The translations under genes and the position numbers were made by a program. 64,000 bases of DNA from Cyrtodaria siliqua (lineage: Eukaryota > Mollusca > Bivalvia > Adapedonta > Hiatellidae): positions 434,001 through 498,000 of the forward strand of contig JAWPHD010000006.1 of the NCBI GenBank assembly GCA_037043455.1, read 5' to 3'. Shown one piece after another: positions 12,786 through 25,614 of the stretch (its first letter is position 1; each line of letters starts with the position of its first letter). Under the pieces are notes generated by a model, which was not told the origin of the DNA, searched no databases, and saw only the letters and a list, made by a program, of their open reading frames with translations.

Positions 12786-14434
12786 ACAACAACAACAAAA
12801 AACAAATAACAAAAAAGGGGCGCAGCTGAATCATTTCACGTGCCTGGACCGCATAACTCAAACATAAATAAATGGGCTTGGAGGCAACATAGTTCCCATT
12901 TTGCAAGCACGTGCAGATGCGCGGATTTTATAGTACTCTTTTTAAAACAATAGTTTAAAGCTTATACTAGATGGCAGAGAAAAAAATCAGATCAGAAGTA
13001 AGTTATTATGTCGGAGATTCATGAAACAATCGTGTTGACAGGTTTTATTGAGATATCATAGTCGGAAATTGCGGTAAAAATGCGAAGATCGAAAAAATTT
13101 TTTTTTGCTTTCTTCGGAATTGCCAATTTTTCAAAACGGGTACAAAAGTTGTATATTCTTAAATATTGTTGAAATTGTCAGGAGTCGAAGATCATTACCT
13201 GTTCTAACTTTTCTGAAAATTTCTTAATTTTTCGTGATATCCTTTTTTCGTTACCGATTTGAAACCTGCATTTCACTCTTTCAGAGGCTATTCAAAATGG
13301 AGGCGACACAGAAAAACACCCAGCCTAGGGCCAGTCAGTCGCATGCCATAAACCCCACTTCTCCATGGACAGATTAAAATATCAGGTTCACACTGTCATT
13401 GAAACTAAATTGTGAATTGAACTGAACTGTTGTATTTCCAAACAATGTGCTAAAAATAGCTCACACAAGGTGTGTATTCAAAGGTCAAATTATGCTGATG
13501 CACACACACACATAGACAGATTGATGGATTATTTGAATAGGAGTGGAATTAAGTCGTTAGACCTTTATCGAAACAGTGATCGTATATAATTCCAAGTTTG
13601 ACTGACTTGAGTGAGTGCGTAATTTACAAACTACAAACAAATAGATTTACATCTATGTCGGAGAATTACATTTGAAAGTGAAACACACCAAGCAAATGGG
13701 TAATGGCATGGATTGTCTGTAGGCTGTGTAGGGATTTGTGTAAATAAAGACACTTTTAATTACTGTAGGACAAGTGTTTAACGTTGAAACATATGAAAGG
13801 GTGGTGGTTCATATATATTAACTTAATTCTGATCATATTTAGAACACATGAGTGATGAATGATTGATAGAAATGTAAGCCTTGAAAATACTACTTGTTCA
13901 TGAATGCCACCTGTGTCTGTGATTTAGCCTACATTTTGTACAGTATCAAGAAAACACCACATAAAGTTCCAGTTGTGTTTTAAGTAAAATATTATGGAAA
14001 ACTGGCATTGATAGAATTAAGCAAGTTGAAAATAGTCATTAATATTAAAAATTAATGGAACAATAAGTTATTTTTTTCAGGTCTGCTTAGAGGCAGTGTG
14101 AGTGTGCAGTGTGTTACCACAGCCTGTTTTCACCAAGTCATTTCCCAGTCTCACAGTAATCTGTATAACTGTGTAAGCCATAGTGTAGGTAATCGCAGCT
14201 TTAAACAATCTATGAATTTATCAATGTATATTCTTTGCAAAATATGTGGCATTTATTCTCAGACTTCTTATACTAAAATAAAATATGAATGAATGGTGTT
14301 ACAGCACATCGACACATACATAGGTCATAATGTGCATAGTACGGATGTAAAATGAAACAAACAAAATAAACACGTCCTTGTATTACATCTAAAATATTAA
14401 ATTTAACATGACATGACATGACTTAACATAATGT
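12786..14434. other. Unassigned sequence with a weak terminal-exon candidate
   Basis: Mostly featureless. At 14070-14081 a T-rich tract and CAG could be a 3' splice site, followed by a 64-codon open stretch to 14292 and an AATAAA-like signal near 14277, which would fit a terminal exon. I have no homology for it and treat it as a guess. Confidence 0.2.
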
Positions 14435-14645
14435 GATGGCATGGCCCAGCGATAGCACGGTGGACGATTGCAATCTGGAGCTTCCGGGTTCAAGTCACAC
14501 AAGCAACACTGAGTTTCGTCTGTGTTTTCGGGAAATACACCTTCCCTCAGCCTTGTTTGTTCCTCAGCCTCGTTTTTTGGATTGGGATTGAAGCTGGGGA
14601 ACCATCCTTCGAGCACGATAAAGAACCATAGAAATATATTCATTA
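14435..14645 (+). repeat. tRNA-derived SINE, diverged
   Basis: Starts with a Pol III A-box-like TGGCCCAGCGATAG and a B-box-like GGTTCAAGTC. Then come a GTTTCGTCTGTGTT segment and a GGGGAACCATCCTTCGAGCA / CGATAAAGAACC stretch like the Nin central domain of metazoan SINEs. The same order is present at 33237-33440. The family is from memory, not from a search. Confidence 0.6.
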
Positions 14646-14779
14646 GTAAGAGTATGGCAGGTTCTCAAATTCCTATGTGTCCTGCTTCCACTCTCTCCGG
14701 TGCGGCTCTAAATAAGGTATACCGGTAATGTGTTGATTAGCCGAAAACGATTTTTTTGAATTCATCGTACATGTAAAAA

Positions 14780-15400
14780 ATGTTCTATAATCACTATTCA
14801 TCTACATATTTCAATTCTACAGCATGTTAACTATTTAAGTTGAAACGAAATCTGGTTACGGTAAACAAAATATGTATCATTTTGTAATTTTCCTATGGGC
14901 CCTTCCCCTTTCTCAAGGGGGCTCTAAATGACATATAATGTGTTGCTGAGCCAACTTAGGCCAGAGTTATTTTGTTTGTTTTTTTGGTTCTTAGACCCTC
15001 CAACCCAATTGTATTGTAAAAAATAAATTAAAAATAAATAAAAATTAACAGGTTTGTCTTTTTTAACACGAAACACTGGTAAGAAAAGTAACCGGCGATA
15101 CCCGTATTTTGGTCCAGCATTTCAAACCACCACTGATCATGTTTAAAAATTAAAGTAAAATTTGAAGGTCATGTTATATAGTTTTTTGGTCAATGTTCCC
15201 ACCATGTTCTGTTCAATTAATATTCTTATTAAAAAAGTTCTATAGTCACTTGTTCTTCATCTATTTCAACTCACCAACTCGTTACCTATTTAAGTTGAAA
15301 CAACAATATGTATGGATAAACAGAATCTGTATCATTTTTATTTTCAGAGTCCCTGATGTCCTGAGACGCTGGGAGCTAGCTGTAATATGTTACTGAAGTC
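14780..15400 (+). repeat. Diverged direct repeat pair (~180 bp units)
   Basis: Units at about 14780-14960 and 15225-15400 share ATGTTCTATA-TCACT, TATTTAAGTTGAAAC, TGTATCATTTT and a terminal AATATGTT-like/GTTGCTGA motif, about 445 bp apart. They may be two copies of an unrecognised short element. The 264 bp between them hold nothing I recognise. Confidence 0.5.
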
Positions 15401-16057
15401 ACAAAATATGGGAGGATTATTGAAACAAATGTCTAGTCACATATATAATAACATTTTACAACATCAACAACCGAATCAGAAATGCAATACTTAAACGAAC
15501 AAGAATAGAATAATGCGGCGGTGTACAATATTTTTCTATTTTTTTTATGAATCATGAATCAGCAATACCTCATACGGACAGTACTAGCATCAACTTCAAG
15601 AAAAATATGTCTAGTAACATTTGTGACTTGACGGAATAAGATTATTTGGACCCTCTAATTTCGAAATTCCCAGGATCACCAGTTCAGCACAATATCATAT
15701 CAACATACATGTCGGACTGTTGACAGAGGTGTATCGATGGCGACATTAACTGGACAGTTCATTGGAGTGGCTCAAAATAAAGCCTTATACGAAATATAAA
15801 TGTGTGTCTGTTAATCAGACCGACCATGCCGCCCAATTTCTTTATTGGATTAAAATGATGTTTTCTGAATTTTATTGGATTATAAAGTTTGTGGAATAAA
15901 AAATGGCGAAAGGTGTATATTACTTGTTATACTCAGAAAAGAGGGTGGTCTGCCTCCACCAAAAAAACAACAACCCAGATAGATGTATATATATAACCCC
16001 ACATATGTTGAAAATGACTTGCACCATATAAACTATACAGGCTGAGAGGTGCGCTTA
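15401..16057. other. Unassigned noncoding sequence
   Basis: No gene seen. GGTGGTCTGCCTCCACCA near 15945-15962 resembles a short motif at 18939-18957 next to a Penelope tail. Confidence 0.35.
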
Positions 16058-16220
16058 TTAAAGGGACATGCAGCCATCTTTTTTTAAACTCCAAAATGTT
16101 ATAACTTATAATTTAAATGTATGCAAGCGGGTGTAAAGTGAAAATCAATTCTTGATTAATCAATCGAGGTGCTAAATTTAATGCTGATAAATACTTCAAA
16201 AATGCTGTGTGTCCCTTTAA
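16058..16220. mobile_element. 163-bp MITE with TTAAAGGGACA ends
   Basis: The left end TTAAAGGGACATGCAG matches the reverse complement of the right end CTGTGTGTCCCTTTAA at 14 of 16 positions. The interior is AT-rich and noncoding. Size and ends fit a miniature inverted-repeat transposon; TTAA at both tips would fit a piggyBac-type target, but the superfamily is inference. Confidence 0.75.
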
Positions 16221-16719
16221 TGAATAAAAAATTATTGTATGATTCAATTTGATATTTTATGCAATACCCTTTATATTTGGGATGTTTTGATGTAAATATT
16301 TGAAATAAAATGTTTTAAATCAAATAAATAATTCACTTTGATATTTGACTTGTTACTTATTTTTTACTTAGTCTTGAAAGATAATAATTTAAGATCTTAA
16401 TATGTACTTTAAATGTTTATTGTTTACCATGGAATGGTGAGGCGGCATATGGTGTTAGTCATCTTGCGTCTATATCCTTCCACAGTTTTTTAATCAATTG
16501 TTTCGAAACTTTACATGATGTTTATCTATGATGTCAGGAGGTGCATTATTTATGAATATATATTCTTGCATTGTACAATTTTACACAGATTGTTTTCAGT
16601 GTGGCCATTCGTGTCCCATGGACATATTGAGTTATGGAGATGTTCGGTTGCCCTTTCTATATTTGTTTGCATTCTCATTTTCACTTATCACCGCGACAGG
16701 TTCAAATCCCACCGGGAGC

Positions 16720-18363
16720 TCAACTAGAACATGCGGACCCAAACTCGCTTTCTACTTGGAAAAAGTCAATTCTTAAAATTATAGATACACGTATTAACTT
16801 TTATAATGCTAACCCCTCTTTACTACTTCCGAGACCTAGGTTTTCCTTTCGTAATTTAAAATCGGGAATTCAGGAATTTCATAATAAATTTGTTTTAGTT
16901 CCTGGAACTCGGCAGCACCAATTCGTATACTCCAGTTAATTCTACTGAGGATGATGTTGTTTCCGCACATATCACTCGGTGCACTACTTCAAGGCTGGTG
17001 TAAACGATAAGCAAAATAAACTGCCTACCATATACTGGATTCCTAAATTACATAAAAATCCGTATAAGGCTCGCTTTATTTCTAATTCTAGTGCCTGCAC
17101 CACAACAAACATCTCCAAACTTTGAACTTCATGTCTTACTGCCGTTAAAGATCACGTTAAAGTATATTGTGATAAAACTTATGAAAACTCTGGGATTAAT
17201 TTATTTTGGTCTATAAAAAATTCAGGAGACGTTCTTGAAAACATTTTCAATAAAGGTCAAGTTTCATCAATAAGTACTTATGACTTCTCTACACTATATA
17301 CAACCGTACCACATCATCTTATTAAAGACAAGCTAATTTCTCTTATTCAAAAAACATTCGCTAGAGAAAATACTAAATTTTTGGCATGTAATAATATTAA
17401 AGCGTTTTTTACTAACGGCAGTTTAGACAATTATACTATGTGGACTTGCTATGAAGTTTGTGAAGCACTCATCTTTCTATTAGATAATATTTTTGTCAGG
17501 TACGGTACCGCCGTTTATAGACAAATTGTTGGTATCCCTATAGGTACGAACTGTGCACCACTTGTCGCAGATTTGTTTTTATTTCGCTATGAAAGGGATT
17601 TCATGTTGAGTCTTTCACCAGATACTCAGGCAGATGTTATTGAAGCTTTTAATGGCACCTCTCGGTATCTGGATGACATACTGAACATTGACAACCCTTT
17701 CTTTCCAACTATGGTTAATAACATTATCTTAAAGAACTTCAGCTTAATAAAGCTAATATATCTGATAATAACGCTTCTTTTCTTGATTTAGATCTCTCGA
17801 TTGAAAATGGTGAAATAATTAGCAAATTCTATGACAAGAGAGATGATTTTAATTTTGACATTGTTAATTACCCCCACTTGGATGGGGATGTTCCCCGAGC
17901 AACTTCTTATGGGGTGTATGTGTCTCAACTTATTCGTTTTTCAAGAGCTTGTACTCGAGTTGAGGACTTTAATATTCGTAATCTTTGTATAACTAAAAAG
18001 CTACTCAATCAGGGTTACGGTTACCATAAACTTCGTAAAACCTTTGCAAACTTTTATTATCGTAACCCTGATCTTCTTTCCAAATATAAAAGTAATTTAA
18101 GGACTCTTCTGCGACAATGACAATCAGAACCTGACTTCTATGGTGATGTGATTTATAAACTTCTTAAGATTCTTGGTCATGATCACTATCATACTATCTT
18201 TGTTAGACTTGTTAAAAAGTTTATCAAAAGAGGTTATGACTCTATCATTTTGCAACGTACTTCATGCTTGGTGATGGACCCTTTTACAGTTCGCCACTAT
18301 GCTTTCCTCTTTAATTGTATGATGACCGGACAGGCTGTGGACGCTATGATGACGCCTACCTAA
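16720..18363 (+). pseudogene. Penelope-type reverse transcriptase, broken
   Basis: Reverse transcriptase of a retroelement; the family appears to be the Penelope-like RT common in marine invertebrates (recalled, not searched). In order: upstream fragment with FHNKFVLVPGTRQ (16634-16939 frame), LPTIYWIPKLHKNPYKARF (about 17020-17080), a motif with YDFSTLYTTVP (about 17280), GIPIGTNCAPLVADL (about 17535), the catalytic SRYLDDIL (about 17655-17680), YDKRDDFNF, and an HTH-like segment with SYGVYVSQLIRFSRA (17878-18120). The last piece (18148-18363) carries CLVMDPFTVRHYAFLFNC. At least four frame breaks or stops separate these parts, so it is inactive. Neither a GIY-YIG endonuclease nor the true 5' end was seen. 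Confidence 0.75.
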
Positions 18364-18872
18364 AGCCCATTGGGACGGTGGCGTTTGATGTTTGTCTATG
18401 ATCTTTCCTGTCGTGCTCTTAATGGTTTATTCTCTTGTTGCTCTGGCCTCTGCCAAGTCATTGAGTACCTTCATTGTGGCTTTCTAGGCAATTTTTTTTA
18501 TTATTATATTTACACGAGCATATTTGTGTTTTACTTATATTACCTATTGATGCTGCCTTGTTGGTTAGAGATTAGATCATGGCGGGGATTTCTTTATTTA
18601 CACTGTCCTGTTTTAATGGGATGACAGTAGGGTAAGTGTGAGGTTTGGTGCGCCCTAGAACCGGTTTAAACCCCCAGTGGCCTTTGTTGCCACTGACCGT
18701 TCCAAGGCGGTAGCCCTATTGTCAACCCTTTTGTGTTTGTGATGTCGTTTGTATTTATTATTACTTTTGCCTTCTCGTTTGTCTGTTTGCGTGTATGTTT
18801 TTGTGTTTTGTGGTTGACTCTCGTCCTTGAATGCTGCTTTCCCTGTCCGATATCTTTATCTTTCTTTGTAGG
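18364..18872 (+). repeat. 3' tail of the Penelope-type element
   Basis: Follows the RT pseudogene directly and recurs in the window, in both orientations, with different 5' truncation points. Landmarks: GATGTTTGTCTATGATCTTT, CATTGTGGCTTTCTAGGC, GGCGGGGATTTCTTTATTTA, CACTGTCCTGTTTTAATGGG, GACCGTTCCAAGGCGGTAGC, and an end near CGATATCTTTATCTTTC. The ORF-like readings are not conserved in every copy, so most of it is probably 3' UTR. Confidence 0.8.
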
Positions 18873-20224
18873 TGAGAAAGTGTCGGTTTTTACGGATTGC
18901 AGAAAGTGTACAGTACTGGTTCTACCCAGGAAAAATGGGGTGGTCTGCCGCCACCACAAAACAAATTGACCGTCATATTTGGCCTAACATGTGCTATAAT
19001 GACATAAAACACCATTCAAACTAACAAATCTAAAACAGCATTAAAACAATATTTAAAAATATAAAGTAAAATAAAATGGCCTTATTTTCGCTCCTTCGAT
19101 ACAATCAGAATCATAGAATAAGTATTACGACAGCGTTTCTGTCTGATAGAAAATTCATCTTATGTTTCAAATGGTCTATATTTAAACTAATACAAGTAAT
19201 ATCCCCTCAACCCCTTTGATGTATGGGTGATATATTCCACGGTTGATTCATGATACCAGCATGGGACAGCTACAGTCAAAAACACAGCAAAACATCTATG
19301 AATATGTTTAAAAATGTATGCTTGCAAGAGCTTCCAAAACAGACTTTCATGATTTTAGTTGGGGTATGGGGTGGGAAGGGGATGTGGCGCATACTTTTAA
19401 ATATCAGATCAGATGCCCTTCACGCCCCCCCCCCCCCCCCCCTCCTTCCACCCACAACTCCCACTTTGAACAGTGGCGATTGTTACGTACACTTTCCACA
19501 TATGAGAGGGTGCCCAATACTACCCGCTCCATCGAATACGCGCCTGTAGATCTTGCGAGGACATTCAAGTCAAAAATACAGTCGAGTCAAACAACTCCTT
19601 TTTGCGTGTACGTTTGATAAAGAAATAACATGTTTTTCATGACATGCAGCAACATTCATGTAATCTGTGAGCTAAAACAACATAATTGAAGTATCTCCTC
19701 GTATTTTATTTAAAAAAACACACGATTATTGTCATTTTAAACGTATTCTAAAACGGCATCTATTAGAGTTATCGCCCCTCGCTTCGAAATTTTACATAGG
19801 CGGTTCTGCATTTCTCACGCAGTAAAGCTTCTAAAAAAAGTCGGTACAGCCGAAAATCACGAAACTTAAAGCGGAACTGAAATTTAATCATCGAAAATTG
19901 TCTAAATCTTTCAAAGTATGTGTTTTAAAAAATTCAAAATGGCGGGCATTTCATTTCTTTTACGTTGCCGAAAGATGACGTACTACTTTTCGTTTTCATG
20001 CGTTACCAAATATTTAATAGATGTAAGAAAATATCAAGGCTGCGCCTCTGCTGATTACTAGATCGGTAGTGGTAAATTGTTCGAAACGTTAGGTCCATCA
20101 ACAGAACACGAAATATTATATACAAAATAATGAGTTTAATGAATCTCAGCACTGACACTGAAATCATTGTTAATAGGTTTAATTAAGAGAACATGCTTTA
20201 ACACTGTACTATTTTGATGACTTT
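18873..20224. other. Unassigned noncoding sequence with poly-C tract
   Basis: No gene recognised. A run of about 16 C lies at 19427-19442. A GACATAAAACACCATTCAAA stretch near 19000 resembles the retroposon-like end before the microsatellite at 34554. Confidence 0.4.
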
Positions 20225-20545
20225 TACAACCAATCCGTATAAAAGTAGAATAAAAGTCGAACAGGAAACGTAGCATTCAATGACCACAGTTAACCAAAAC
20301 ACGCATACGGTAGAAACAAACACTAATTACGAAGATGTATACAACGCAAAATATGAGGCACACACATACAAGGGTTGAGAATAGGGCTACCACCTTGGAA
20401 CGGTAAATGGTTAAAACGTTGGTCCGGGTTTAAACCAGGTCCTAGGGTGCGCCAAACTTCGCTCTTACCCTATTGCAATCCCAATAAAACGGGACAGTGT
20501 ATACAAAGGTTATATTCTCTAACAAACAAGGCAGCATTAAAAGGC
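20225..20545 (-). repeat. Penelope-type 3' tail copy
   Basis: Reverse-strand copy covering GTCGAACAGGAAACGTAGCA through GGGCTACCACCTTGGAACGG to AACAAACAAGGCAGCATTAA and GGCAATATAAGTA. Moderately diverged from the copy at 61908-62822. Confidence 0.8.
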
Positions 20546-21639
20546 AATATAAGTATAACACCTAGATAATCGTAGACACCCATTGTCCATGACTGATACT
20601 ATATAAAACTACAGTTTGTTGCTAATTTAGTTTACATATTTGGAGAACACGTTTTGAAGTGTTATCTTGTAGTGCTATTATCGCAAAGTATGTCTATTTG
20701 GCTTATCCCATGAACATATTTACCAAAATGTATTTCTTAAAGTTACTGAGAGTTTATGGGTTAGAAACTATTTTCTTGCATACCGGACAAGGATATCCGT
20801 CATTTTACCGGGGCTAGATATTTCCATCTCACCCTAGGGTCGAGATAAAATGAACGCGCGCCAACATCCGAGAGCCTCGGTTCCGATAAAAACACGTATA
20901 CCTCGGGTTGGAATTCCCTATCTTCACCGGATATCCATGAAAGATTCTTATAATCAAATATAAGTTCATGATCTTATACGTGGCCACAAGTGGGATATAC
21001 TAGCATTATAGTTTATGATAAAACATATACAGAATATAATATAATAGAATATGTTATTGTCGTAATATTCATAACAATGTGAACGTGACAATGAACAAAA
21101 AGGAATCAACTCATATGATAACAATTAAGATAACATATGGATTACATCCAAGGAAAAATAGCAGATTTTAATGTATCATTATAAATGATACCCAAGGGCC
21201 TGCGCAAGACACTCCCAAATTGACTTGATGTACATATGGGTTGTATATATGTATAAGTCCCGTGAAAACCACTGCAAATCCATTATACGACATATACTTG
21301 ACGCGACATAATTTGACGTACACATGGAGCAGGTCGCGTATGATTGCAACACTATTTCAACATTGACTAAGTTGTGGTAATTTCTTCTCCAACCTAAATG
21401 ACTTTAACTAGCCTTTAATATGAAAAGTTTACACAATTTATGCCAAAATGAACGATGCAAGCAGATACTTTTTACACACCTTAGTAAATGGCAATATGAC
21501 GTTCGTGGATTTTTTGAAAGTTTCACATATTGAATTCTCTGATTTGGCACATAATGCATATTTTAAAGCACATATAGTGCCTAAATTACTAAATTATAAA
21601 CGACACAGTTGCAGTATACCTGATTGATTGATTGAATTG
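20546..21639. other. Unassigned; contains an inverted GGATATCC pair
   Basis: Near 20785-20945 the motif GGATATCCGTCATTTTACCG and an inverted-sense TTCACCGGATATCCATGAAA bracket a GC-richer stretch with CACCCTAGGGTCGAGATAAA. This could be a small non-autonomous element. Nothing else seen. Confidence 0.35.
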
Positions 21640-21790
21640 GATTTTATAGTCGCACCAACAGCTAAGGTCATATGGCGACTTTCCAGCTTCCATTGGTGGA
21701 GGAAGACCCCAGGTGCCCCTCCGGTCAATTTTCGTGCACGGGCGGGCACCTGGGTAGAACCACCGACGTTCCGCAAGCCAGCTGGAGCAG
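21640..21790 (+). repeat. Dispersed repeat of SINE type (probable)
   Basis: A GC-rich island in AT-rich DNA: TATGGCGACTTTCCAGCTTC, GGTGGAGGAAGACCCCAGGT, GGGCGGGCACCTGGGTAGAA, GCAAGCCAGCTGGA. I recall near-identical stretches scattered through molluscan genomes and their spurious predicted proteins. It is the only copy in this window, so the family call is memory only. Confidence 0.45.
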
Positions 21791-21802
21791 TATACCTGCA
21801 TT

Positions 21803-22290
21803 GTGTATGTATTATTTTGAAACCAAATGTCTACGTTTTAAAATGATGCGTTTAATTTGTTTGAATTTTTTAGGTCAATACGTGGTCAGGGTATTAACTT
21901 TTCTACCCAATTCAATCCCCTCTCCGAGAAGCGAAACCAGGGTTGGCCGAGGTATGAAATAAAACCTTAATTTCGGCTTCAAACATTTGTATATTGTGAA
22001 ATTTAATATTTAATAGGTAATTTTAAACAGATTATCACATTTTTCAGTAAACATTGATTTAAACACGTTTTATTGTCGAAATATCCGTTATAAAATCATG
22101 CTAATATAAGCTTTCCTATCGCTTAATGGAATTAAGGCGGGACAACGTAATGTAAATTAATGTATTGATAAGGCTAAATCAAAACGTCGTAGGTTTATTA
22201 CTATTCTGTATGTATTATTTTGAAATCAAATGTCCACATATTGAAATGATGCGTTTAATTTATGTCGTTTTTTAGGTCACTAATCGAATA
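21803..22290 (+). repeat. Direct repeat pair of ~85 bp
   Basis: Copies at 21803-21880 and 22207-22285 share TGTATGTATTATTTTGAAA, AAATGATGCGTTTAATTT and a TTTTTTAGGTCA end, 404 bp apart. The 320 bp between are unassigned. Confidence 0.65.
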
Positions 22291-22381
22291 AATGTATTGA
22301 TTAGGCACATTTGCATTATATTGTCAACATAACCGATGAATTAAACTTGATACTTGAATTCCATTGCTTTTTCAGTTCGGC

Positions 22382-22424
22382 AGTTAGAATCAGAATTACG
22401 GAAAAACCGCAACGGCAGGTAATT
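22382..22424 (+). CDS. Candidate 43-nt internal exon
   Basis: A short GC-richer segment sits between a good 3' splice site (T-rich then CAG at about 22367-22375) and a 5' splice site, GTAATTT. Two frames are open, one of them highly charged. There is no homology, so this is weak; exact edges may be off by a few bases. Confidence 0.2.
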
Positions 22425-23314
22425 TCATCACGATATTTATCATTTAAATCATCCTTCTGATATATCTCTATTAACAATACATTTAGTTTGTTATTGAATT
22501 TTGATAGAAAGCATTTTGTTTGTGATATTACTGAATTAGAGGAATTGAAAAGAGTTTACCTAGTCACGTGGTCAACGGCGGAGAGTGGATGTTTATCCTT
22601 GTGAAATGAAATTTATTGCAGCAGCTGCTTGTATTGTTTTTTGTTATTAGCTTTAATTAAAATGTGTAATTATAACCGTCATTATTATATTTATACAGTA
22701 GAGTTCTTAGGAGTAGACGTGAGCATGTTTTGTACAATAAATATATGAACTGTTGTAAACTACTGTAAGAAATATGTTTAAATCAAAAAGGTTTATGACT
22801 GGTTGTATATGTCCTAGCAATACATTGAAAAACAGTTCCTATCTGGCATTCGTAGCTGTTGGTTTTAGATAATATGTAGACGCTTGTTAGTTTTATCATT
22901 GCGGTTTTGTTAATGAAATCGTCGTAGGTTAATTAATCATAAAATGGGTTGAACAAACATTTATCAAAATATTTGATATTTAAACAATAAAGATACAATA
23001 ATAGCACTTGTCTTGGCACAATGAGAAAATCGGTGACTTGTCTCCCCTGTCAATTCTCTGCAAACAACTTGGTCCAACCATTCGGTTCATATCATGTTTC
23101 CTATTGTTTCTCTATATGATTAGCATGTATTTCAGCGTGTTATACAATAATAAACACAAGGGAGATCAAATATTAGGAACAATTTGTTAAACGGAAGAAT
23201 TGATTATAATGCTAACATTGAGATAATTAACAGATATGTGAAGTCTACAATTAAGACTGAAGAAAATGCGCGGTGGATGCCTGTAAAGGAATGTGCCACC
23301 AAACATGCAAATTG
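22425..23314. other. Unassigned noncoding sequence
   Basis: AT-rich, no coherent ORF or repeat recognised. Confidence 0.4.
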
Positions 23315-23580
23315 CATAAACCTACTGTTCCGTTTTATTGGATTGACAGTAGGGTAAGTGTGAGGTTTAGTGCACCCTAGAACCGGGTTTAAACCCCCCA
23401 GCGGCCTTTTTTTGCCACAGATCGTTCCAAGGCGGTAGCCCTATTGTCAACGCTTTTGTGTTTGTGATGTTTTATTTGGCCTTTTATTCATCTTTAAATT
23501 TGTTCTTTGTTTCTTTGTGTGTTTGTGGTTGACTGTCGTCCTTAAATACTGTTTTTCCTGTTCGATTTTTATAACTATAT
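23315..23580 (+). repeat. Penelope-type 3' tail copy
   Basis: Begins at TACTGTTCCGTTTTATTGGA and runs through GGTAAGTGTGAGGTTTAGTG and CGTTCCAAGGCGGTAGCCCT to TTTTTCCTGTTCGATTTTTA. 5'-truncated. Confidence 0.85.
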
Positions 23581-25249
23581 TAATATATTACAGAGAGGCG
23601 ACCTGTACAATTTAGATTATCTACTGCAGAGTTTGACTGTCAAACTTTAGATTATCGCCCGAATATTGTGTTAGTGGCATTTTTAAACTCCCCTTAAGCA
23701 TAAATGATGGCGTTTCTCATGACACCTCTCTGTTTAACACTTCAAAGTTATCAGGATTTGAAAGTAAAATAAAAACGTTATTTAAATAATATTTTTTTTA
23801 TAGTGACGTCAACTATTGCGTCATTTACACTAAGAATTTATAAAATATTCAACATTGATGTTTTTATATTTTTTAACACATTAAAGAAGGCATGCTGTAT
23901 TTATTATGTTTTTATAACTAATTGTCAGACGAAATCGCATATTATTTACATTCAAATCGGGCATATATCAACAAATATCGCATAAAAATAAACAACAATC
24001 AATCAAGTCGTGCAAGACAAACGTTTTTATTTGATACGTACTCCTAGTTTAATCCAACCACAAAATTGATGTCGTGTTTCAATATTTCAAGTCAACAGAA
24101 CAGTTTTAATAAGTACCAAATGTCTGGTATCTGCACAACAACCTGCATGGCAGTGCTTAGTTGAAATTTCTCGTTGCAACTATTCTAAAAAGTTTATTAG
24201 ATTTAGACGTCCACATTTTCAAACCATGTCTTACACACGTTTAACATATAAAACAGCCTTTACAGGACGACTTGAAAAGGTGTTAATGTTTAATGCTTGC
24301 CTTCAGTTTCATGTTGTCGTGCCCTGAATGATTGTTTTTCTTGCCGTTTTGGCTTCTGTCAAGTCATTGTGTACTTGATTCGAGACTTTCTAGGTTTTTG
24401 TGTTTATAATCATGAATACATGTTCATCTTTGTGAAATATTTATATGGCATTTTAATACCGCCTAGATTGTTAGAGGATATTGGCTGACAAGCATTTCTT
24501 TATTGACAGTATTACGTTAAATTATGAGAACTCTAGTAGTTCTGTGAATACTAGAACCTGGTTTCTTTGGTACTGACTGTTCCAAGGTGTTACCAATGTT
24601 GCCAACTATTTTACGTTTGTGATGTCGCAAACTTTCCTTTATGTATTCTTGTGGCTGTTATTAGTTTTGATTGCGTGTTTGTGTTTGTCAATGAGTGTTT
24701 TTGTTAATGCTACATGTCCTGTTAGATTATACCTTACTTATATTATAGTGTCGTTCTAGCTTTCCACGTTATTTCGAGATAACGATGCTCTCTTCAGTAA
24801 TGGTTTGTTTTTGAGTAAAGGGTTTATTATTCGCATTGTGTTTTCTGATATGCACCAGTTTACTGTTTAAACACATTTGATATTCATTGACATGATGCAG
24901 AACAGCCACGTTATACAATAATGTAATGATCGGATTTATTCGGGCAATATGACTAACATGCTGTCAAGATATCTGAAAACTAATTTTCTTTTTGAATTAA
25001 ATTTGCATTTTATCTAGCAAATCCTGGATAAAGACATGACACGTGATACTTTTATTTCTACACCAGTTGCATTTTTTATTATATCGGTAAAACATGAGTC
25101 TTATATCTGGATAACGGCATTTCGTGGAATGAAATAGAAATTGGAAACGAAAAATGTTTTAATAAAGATACAAATATTGCTATATCCACCGTCATATTCT
25201 TGTTATCTTCGAGATGGTTAACATTTTGTACTTTTGATTTTTATGAATA

Positions 25250-25415
25250 TTGAGTTCTGCTCAAACCGTGGCTAGAGGGCGTGAGCGGTAGCCAGCATAT
25301 TTCACTACCGCTCATGAACAGTCTCAATCAAACCGAGACTGCAATATTTTGTATGTGTCATGCTCGGCCGTTTCCAAAGGTCCATTATCATACTCTTTTT
25401 TAGGTGATGGAAAAT
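25250..25415 (+). pseudogene. Decayed Ig-V-like exon remnant
   Basis: One frame reads WLEGVSGSQHISLPLMNS followed by LNQTETAIF, clearly the same exon as the intact reverse-strand one at 33795-34124 (LEGVNGSKHVSLPFMNS). The signal peptide is degraded and a stop ends the frame at about 25402. Confidence 0.5.
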
Positions 25416-25554
25416 TTAGCTTTAAAATACTAAAATTGTTAACATATTTTATAACTGTAGTTGAACGATTTAACAGTTCACAGAAAATCACAGCCGATAA
25501 CAGTTTTATTTTCATCGTATTGTAGGAGAATTAATCGTTAACCCGAGGAAAAGA

Positions 25555-25614
25555 ATGAGCACCGTACACTCTGACATATTGCGCGCGTTAAGGGTTCGAA
25601 CAAAAGTACCATCT
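25555..25614 (+). CDS. Candidate 20-codon first coding exon (copy B)
   Basis: ATG plus 20 codons ending at a GTAAGA donor (25615), matching copy A at 3854-3913 in length, frame and splice site, 13 of 20 residues identical. The next in-frame codons stop quickly, as expected for an intron. Confidence 0.4.

Noticed and set aside
18666..18959. 97-codon reverse ORF in the Penelope tail
   Set aside because: Not conserved in the other tail copies; chance ORF in a 3' UTR-like region.
19250..19617. Two overlapping 99-codon ORFs
   Set aside because: Both are translations across a poly-C run (poly-Pro), with no other support.
21589..21962. Overlapping ORFs of 60-96 codons on both strands
   Set aside because: All arise from the GC-rich dispersed repeat at 21640-21790; frames continue into unrelated flanking DNA.
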